From positions 10,510,699 to 10,574,698 of the forward strand of contig NC_049983.1 in the NCBI RefSeq assembly GCF_000003815.2: DNA of 64,000 nucleotides, in the 5' to 3' direction. The stretch is from Branchiostoma floridae (lineage: Eukaryota > Chordata > Leptocardii > Amphioxiformes > Branchiostomatidae). Under the pieces are notes generated by a model. The model was not told where the DNA came from and made no database searches. It saw only the letters and a list, made by a program, of their open reading frames with translations. The position numbers and the translations under genes were made by a program. This document shows positions 59,036-64,000 of this stretch, piece after piece (the first letter of the stretch is position 1; the number at the start of each line of letters is the position of its first letter).

Positions 59036-59330
59036 CTTCTATGACAAGGTATCGTACTGTATTGTGTGAAAGCACACGTTTTTAACTATAGGACAACAGT
59101 CTTTGTCAATGAATAGCCTTTTCATTCCATTTGTGTTGGTACACTAGTTTAAGTTTACATTTTCAATTTCAGTTTGTGTACCGTACCTGAACATCTGTAT
59201 ATCACTGTATACTAGTAGTACATCGTAGTATTTGGGGTGTCGTTTCTAGGACTTGCCCTGAGCCTTTTGGGTTTGTGGCAGCGGTGGTATGACAGCTTAT
59301 GCATGTGTCTGTTTATTAGATTTCCTAGAC

Positions 59331-59462
59331 GTGTCTGGGCTTGGTAAGCGAGGAAATAAAGGCACTGGGGAATGGAGGTTTCAAAGTGTCACCGTTACTG
59401 CAAGTGCTTCGTGACAACATCCGGTGCATCACCAAGCCAGGGCACGAGTCTTTCCCGACATA
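59331..59462 (+). pseudogene. Histone H4 fragment, right arm unit 2
   Basis: GTGTCTGGGCTTGGTAAG, then AAAGGCACTGGGGAATGGAGG and GTGTCACCG, then GTGCTTCGTGACAACATCC and GCATCACCAAGCCA. This is colinear with about 105 bases of H4 coding sequence up to ITKP; the start codon is lost and frame shifts occur. Confidence 0.85.
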
Positions 59463-59599
59463 GACAAGGTATTGTGCTGTATTGTGTCTACAGTTCCTAC
59501 TTTCCATTGGGCAGGCGTTGAACCTTTCGTGTTTGTTACAGCGGTATTGACGTAGCGAGCAGCTGATGCATGTCTCTGTCTTTTACTGATATCACAGAA

Positions 59600-59690
59600 A
59601 TATCTGAACGTTAGCGGTACCGTCACCGAAGGTGCTTCACAACATCCGGGGAGACGGTGGTCCTGGCGGAAGGCGTGTTTAGTGTCTCCC
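59600..59690 (+). pseudogene. Histone H4 fragment, right arm unit 3
   Basis: ATATCTGAACG, CCGTCACCGAAGGTGCTTC, ACAACATCCGGGG then GAGACGGTGGTCCTGG. Preceded by the common spacer CCATTGGGCAGGCGTTGA...GCAGCTGATGC. Confidence 0.6.
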
Positions 59691-60005
59691 CTCGTAGCTG
59701 TGTTTCAGAAGCTTCTTGATGACATTCCATAAATGGATGTACCTATGTAAATCAGCTCTGCAAACCAGACATTTTAGAAGGTATTGTACTGTGCTGCGTG
59801 AAATCAAAATGTCGGCTTATAGCATCTGCCATATCAGTAGCATTGAATATTGTTTAGGCAGTCTGTATAGACTGACGTAGTAGCAACTGGAGTAGCATTC
59901 GATATGTCCTAATTATACACCGCATTCCCGTTTGCCATTGGACAGGCATTGAGCGGTGTTGAGACACATGATGCATGTCTTTTTTCTTCTACCTATTTGT
60001 TAGAA

Positions 60006-60108
60006 ATGTCTGGACGCCATAAGGAAGCAGAGGTCAAGCGTCACCGTCACTGACATGACAATATCGTGCTTCGTGACGACACCACGTGCATCACCATATA
60101 GTAAGTTG
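60006..60108 (+). pseudogene. Histone H4 fragment, right arm unit 4
   Basis: ATGTCTGGACGC, AAGCGTCACCGTCAC, GTGCTTCGTGACGACACC, GCATCACCA in H4 order, with an early in-frame TGA. Preceded by GCCATTGGACAGGCATTGAGC at 59933-59953, a CCAAT-box-bearing spacer. Confidence 0.75.
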
Positions 60109-60319
60109 TTTGGGTTGTACAATATTGTCTGATTGCAGCCGTAGCGTAGCAATCTTTGTTAATGACTGATGTCCTTCTAACTTGGCGAATGTAAGCTTGC
60201 TTAGTTTCAATGGGCGAGTGTAAGCTTAGCTTCAATGGTTGATGAACAATGTTCAGGTGAACAGTGCTTACTAGAGTTTTCTTTTTCTTTTCAAACTTAT
60301 AACTGGTTGAACAGTTTAG

Positions 60320-60412
60320 CTGTGAGTCAGCTGATGCGTGCACACGTTCCGGTCCAGCCCTACTTCTGCACCTGTCTTGGAGGGAGGAAGCAGACCACGA
60401 GACTGTTGATAG
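60320..60412 (+). other. Exon-like segment, right arm
   Basis: Bounded by TTTAG and GTGAGT; open frame VSQLMRAHVPVQPYFCTCLG then GRKQTTRLLI. Mirror copy of 44469-44558, which lacks one codon. Function unknown. Confidence 0.35.
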
Positions 60413-60779
60413 GTGAGTGCATCCTCTACAACTCGTTCCAACCTGACCCTGTTTACATTTTTTTTTTCAAAAAGTCAGGCCACTGTCACTGTTGTTTAAC
60501 CGTTTCTACCAACTTGACCTGGTTAAGATCAGTAAGCAATAATTTGACCATTTTGCGTTATACGTTAGCGCTACAGACATTACAGTAGTCTATTAAGTTC
60601 CTCTGCATAATTTGTCACCACTTCCACTCCTAGCAGGACATAAGGCTTCCTTGTGCCTTTTCAAGAATATTTTGATTTTAAAGCTAGTAGCAAAACAATG
60701 GAAGTCTAGCCAGTCATTATTGATTGTAATTCACTTTCTTGCAGTCACAATAAGTTGGGAAGGAGGCATCTCTCAGCAG

Positions 60780-60935
60780 CTTCCAGGACCGCATTGATGC
60801 CATGAATTCCTGATCAACTGCAGCTACAATGTTCATGGTGGGACTTATCCTGGTGAGAGGTTGTCCGACGCCATCTCCACGGTGACGTCCAGAAAGATCA
60901 GTGCTCGTGTGTACGCCCTGTGATCTGAGTGATTT
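60780..60935 (+). pseudogene. Paralogue of the 47091-47261 segment, right arm
   Basis: Mirror of 43960-44110. It keeps TTCATGGTGGGACTTATCC, GTGACGTCCAGAAAGATC and GTGTACGCCCTG but has stops in frame. Confidence 0.5.
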
Positions 60936-62347
60936 AGCCAGTGGGGCGTTAGGACATTTTGTAAAGGAGGCTCCTTTTGCCATCAGGGCTACAGTCCGCT
61001 TCTGTGGTGTACAAGCTTGGTGTATGGCTGGTTTTGCTTCTGTGACTGTGTCGATGGCCGGGATTGTATAGAGTTTCTGTTGATTCTGTTCATTATAAAC
61101 AGGGTTTTCCCTGGTTCACCATCTGTTGTCATTTCTGTTAGAAATTTAGTCCTTTAGAAATGCTAGACTTCTTGGTATCTACGCAGTCACAGAAACTGAA
61201 TCAATACAAACAGAATGCAAAGTGTGCGATTTCACAGTTATCATGTATATCACGATGTTAGATACATGTACATATAGTTAAGCTTACTTACGTTAGGTGT
61301 TAGGTATAGTTTTCCCCATATTTGAGTGAAGGTCTCGTCTTTTGTTTTTGTTAAGAGGCTTGGAGATGTAGTGTTGTTTAGGCGCTTTTTGTTAGCAGCC
61401 TCTCTTTTTGAGTGCATTTGTTTGATGCCATTCCAGTACAGGAGTGGCTGACGCTGGATTGTTTTTTGTGCTTAACTTTTTTATTGTCGCAAAAAAGTGT
61501 TAGCATTCTGTAAATGTCAACTGTCCGTTTATTGTGTAGAGGTTGTAGCCCTTTTAATCAGTTGTTTGGAAATTTGCCTAGTAACTGAGGCTAAGGCTGG
61601 CGCTGACACTAACACAAGACAGACACATACACACTAACAGACTAACCCCACCAAACACACACTCATGCAACATTTTTGACGGACACTAATCAGCAAATGC
61701 CTTAGCCTTAGACTGAAAAAAATCTATGATTCTTTAAGTACAAAGGCTCCACGCTACCTCTATACCATGTACTGACAATGTATATATTGACTGATTTTAG
61801 CTTTTTTATCCACTATGTCCTAGAGTGAGGGTATTTGTTAACCTAAATGGGTTAGATGTTAAGTTCATTTTTGATGCTGGACTATCTTCATTTATCATGC
61901 GGTTTATATATTATGCACTTTGCATTCCTCTATTTTGCTATTAAACAAATATGCTGAAGTCGGATGTGTTGTGCACGTTTTTGTTTTACTCAACTTTGAT
62001 AGGAAAAATACTCATAAGTGCCTTGCTGTTTCAAAATTGATTTACAACTGTTCTGTTCTTACCACATCACCAAACCACAAAAGGTTAAATTTTCAGTTTG
62101 ATGGCAGAGAAATATAAAGGAGGGTTAAAAATCAGTACACACACTACATTTACAACAAAGAAAATCTTTTTTGGAAGGAAATGGTCGGAGGCGGCATTGG
62201 ACGGGTTCGCTTAAAAGGCTGGGCTGTCTACCAGGCCAGGCTACCTCTGGAAAAATCAAACCCTAAGAGTGAGTTCACTTCCGAACGATAAGTTGATGAA
62301 AGAGAACCAGCCTTCTTTAGGAAATTGTATTATCCCCTCTAGGAACT

Positions 62348-62925
62348 ATTCCAAATGAGGCACATGATTGCTTCTGACCGGGTTTCGCGTCGTTAAGAGG
62401 CGACACCTGGTCGGGAGCAGTCCACGTGCTCTCATTAACCACCTGTACATCCTCACCTGTGCATAGAACCTTTTATACGCCCTGCGCCTTTCATTCCCAT
62501 ATGTTGGCCGAGCTACGCCGGAGAGGTCGGGCTTGGTGCTGGTTCGCCTGAGTTCATCGTTTTGGCTAGCTGTGCCCGCCTGCCCTCCCACCCCGCTTCC
62601 CGCCTGCCTGCTCGTACGTCCTGCCGACTCTTTTCAACCCATTCTGCCCGCGTTAGGCGAGGAACTCTACAGGGCCAAGAACTTCAGGAACGCACAGGAT
62701 TTTGGAGCACACATTTGTGAGGTGACATTAGGAGCGTTTGATTTTTCTTTTTCCCTAGTTTGTGCGGTTTTGCCATGTTGACTTCCGTTCGTAAATTGTT
62801 CTCGTTTGGTTGACAGTAGTAGTTTCACGAAGTGAGTGGTATTTTCACAGCCGTGCAGGTATGTTATTTCGGTGATAAATGTTTTCGCATTACTTAGTTT
62901 GATATGTTAATTTGGTGATTGGCAT
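62348..62925. other. Noncoding outside the palindrome, no gene recognised
   Basis: A GC-richer patch at 62500-62700 gives 81- and 82-codon frames on both strands, but neither resembles a known family. Confidence 0.35.
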
Positions 62926-62929
62926 GCTC

Positions 62930-63680
62930 GAAGCTTTGGAGTTAAACACGTTTTCGGGGTAATTAGCTCGTATGATGCAGTCGTTTCGGATATTGGCGAA
63001 TGGGTTGCTCGCAGTGCTATGGTTTTAATGTTATGGGACCACAGAGACACATATAAGAAGAGGAAGACATGTGAATTTGGCGAATGGTTTGCTCGCAGTG
63101 TTTGAGTTTGATATGGTGGCTGGCCCCACATGTGAATTTGGCGAACTTTGTGCTCGTAGTCTTTGGGTTTGATATATGGTGGCCACAGAAACACAAAGAA
63201 GTAGTAGTAGTAGTAGTAGGCATCTTTCCATCTTTGCAGATAATGGAAGTGTTTTTGTTTGATAGGGTGGCCACAGAAAAAAAAAAAAAAAGAAGAAAAA
63301 GAAGACATGTGAATTTGACGAATTTGTGCTCGTAATCTTTTGGTTGGACATGGTAACCACAGAAACGCAAAGAAGAAGGAGAAAACTTGTGATTTTGGCG
63401 AATGGTGTGCTCGCAAAGTTATGGTTTGACTTGGTGCCTGCCAGAACACAAAGAAGAAGAAGACGTGTGAATTTTTATTGGCGCAGATTGTTATTTGATT
63501 TTGGCAAATGCAGTGCTCGCGCCGTTATGATTTGGCATGTGTTTTCGGCAGTTCGACTTCGCATCTTTTACGTAAAACTTGATTTGGATATTGGCCAAGG
63601 GTTTCATTGAAATTTTCATGGTGCAGATTGGCGTGTGAATTTGGCGAAGGGTGTGCTCGCAGTGTTATGAATGATTGCAA
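62930..63680 (+). repeat. Tandem repeat, unit about 75-90 bp with simple-sequence inserts
   Basis: Eight or so degenerate units contain GTGAATTTGGCGAATGGTGTG, TGCTCGCAGTGTTATGGTTTG and GGTGGCCACAGAAACACAAAG followed by (GAA)n, (AGT)n or poly-A. All the long minus-strand frames here come from this array. Confidence 0.8.
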
Positions 63681-64000
63681 CCTTTAGTTGCATTTTTTGT
63701 CGCGCTGGGCTAAGTCGTATCACCTGGCAACATCCATATACTGGTAACGTTGGTAACTTATTCATTTACATTTTTTGTGTGCATTTTTGCGTCTAATCTA
63801 TACTCAAGTACATGAGGATCCATCCTCTCAGTCTTGCTACGGGCACCGGGGTCACTAAGAACCCTTGACGTTGGTCTGCCCCTAACCAGGGGTTGGTGTT
63901 CCGTCCCCGGGCTGACCTTGGTTGGATTGCGATGTGTCGTTTCTAGTAGTAGTCCGGTTAAGCTGCATTGTCATTTTCGTTTGTTTTCTCGTTGGTCGTG
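63681..64000. other. Right end, nothing recognised
   Basis: No open frame or repeat that I can support. Confidence 0.4.

Larger units (their letters stand above)
57042..62347 (-). repeat. Right arm of a large imperfect palindrome
   Basis: Reverse complement of 42463-46505. It is longer mainly because a 1.3-kb repeat lies at about 57590-58895. It also lacks about 140 bases present at 43610-43750, near 61140. Its inner end is cut by an element of the same repeat family ending at 57041. Confidence 0.85.

Noticed and set aside
62907-63449. 180-codon minus-strand frame
   Set aside because: It is the translation of a tandem repeat with simple-sequence inserts; parallel frames are open on the same DNA.

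Overview
The window looks like invertebrate-deuterostome nuclear DNA, most likely from a cephalochordate (Branchiostoma-like). This is inferred from single-copy intron-rich genes with GT-AG introns, a NEMO/optineurin gene with features of both vertebrate paralogues, and dense short inverted-repeat transposons, SINEs and LINE fragments. Four runs of N (28962-29165, 31883-32399, 34296-34395, 35207-35306) are assembly gaps.

Genes, left to right. (1) Minus strand 5264-1716: the N-terminal exons of IMP dehydrogenase, which continues past the left edge. (2) Plus strand 14174-23776: a complete 15-exon, 849-residue NEMO/optineurin-like adaptor with UBAN domain, C-terminal zinc finger and a candidate LC3-interacting motif. 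(3) Minus strand 29690-25242: the ATP23 metalloprotease, lying tail-to-tail with gene 2; one short exon is missing. (4) Plus strand 33567-40646: a clan-2 cytochrome P450 in nine visible exons, with a tenth probably lost in the gap at 35207-35306. (5) Plus strand 51449-55060: a 301-residue Shisa-like type I membrane protein in six exons.

Region 42.4-62.4 kb is a broken palindrome. Arms at about 42463-46505 and 57042-62347 are reverse complements, changed by insertions and deletions, around a 10.5-kb centre that holds the Shisa-like gene. The arms and centre carry many decayed fragments of a histone H4 gene in repeating units, with a conserved CCATTGG-containing spacer before each start codon. 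I read this as a relic H4 array that was duplicated in inverted orientation. This is the most unusual structure in the window.

Mobile DNA is well resolved. There is a 911-bp piggyBac-type element with TTAA target duplication and an empty site in a paralogous copy. It is packed with CRE, YY1 and RFX X-box motifs. A 549-bp hAT-type element with a perfect 8-bp duplication sits just upstream of the P450 haem exon. Also present are a 477-bp PIF/Harbinger-type element (TTA), tRNA-derived SINEs, a 5S-rRNA-like fragment, four or five LINE reverse-transcriptase fragments, many fold-back elements and several minisatellites. Segments of the ATP23 locus (28198-28961 and 29725-29890) recur in the same order near the Shisa-like gene, which suggests an older segmental duplication.

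The genes do not form a pathway; they are neighbours in an ordinary metazoan gene neighbourhood. Regions 5.3-13.3 kb, 30-33.5 kb, 41-42.4 kb and 62.4-64 kb show no gene I can support.
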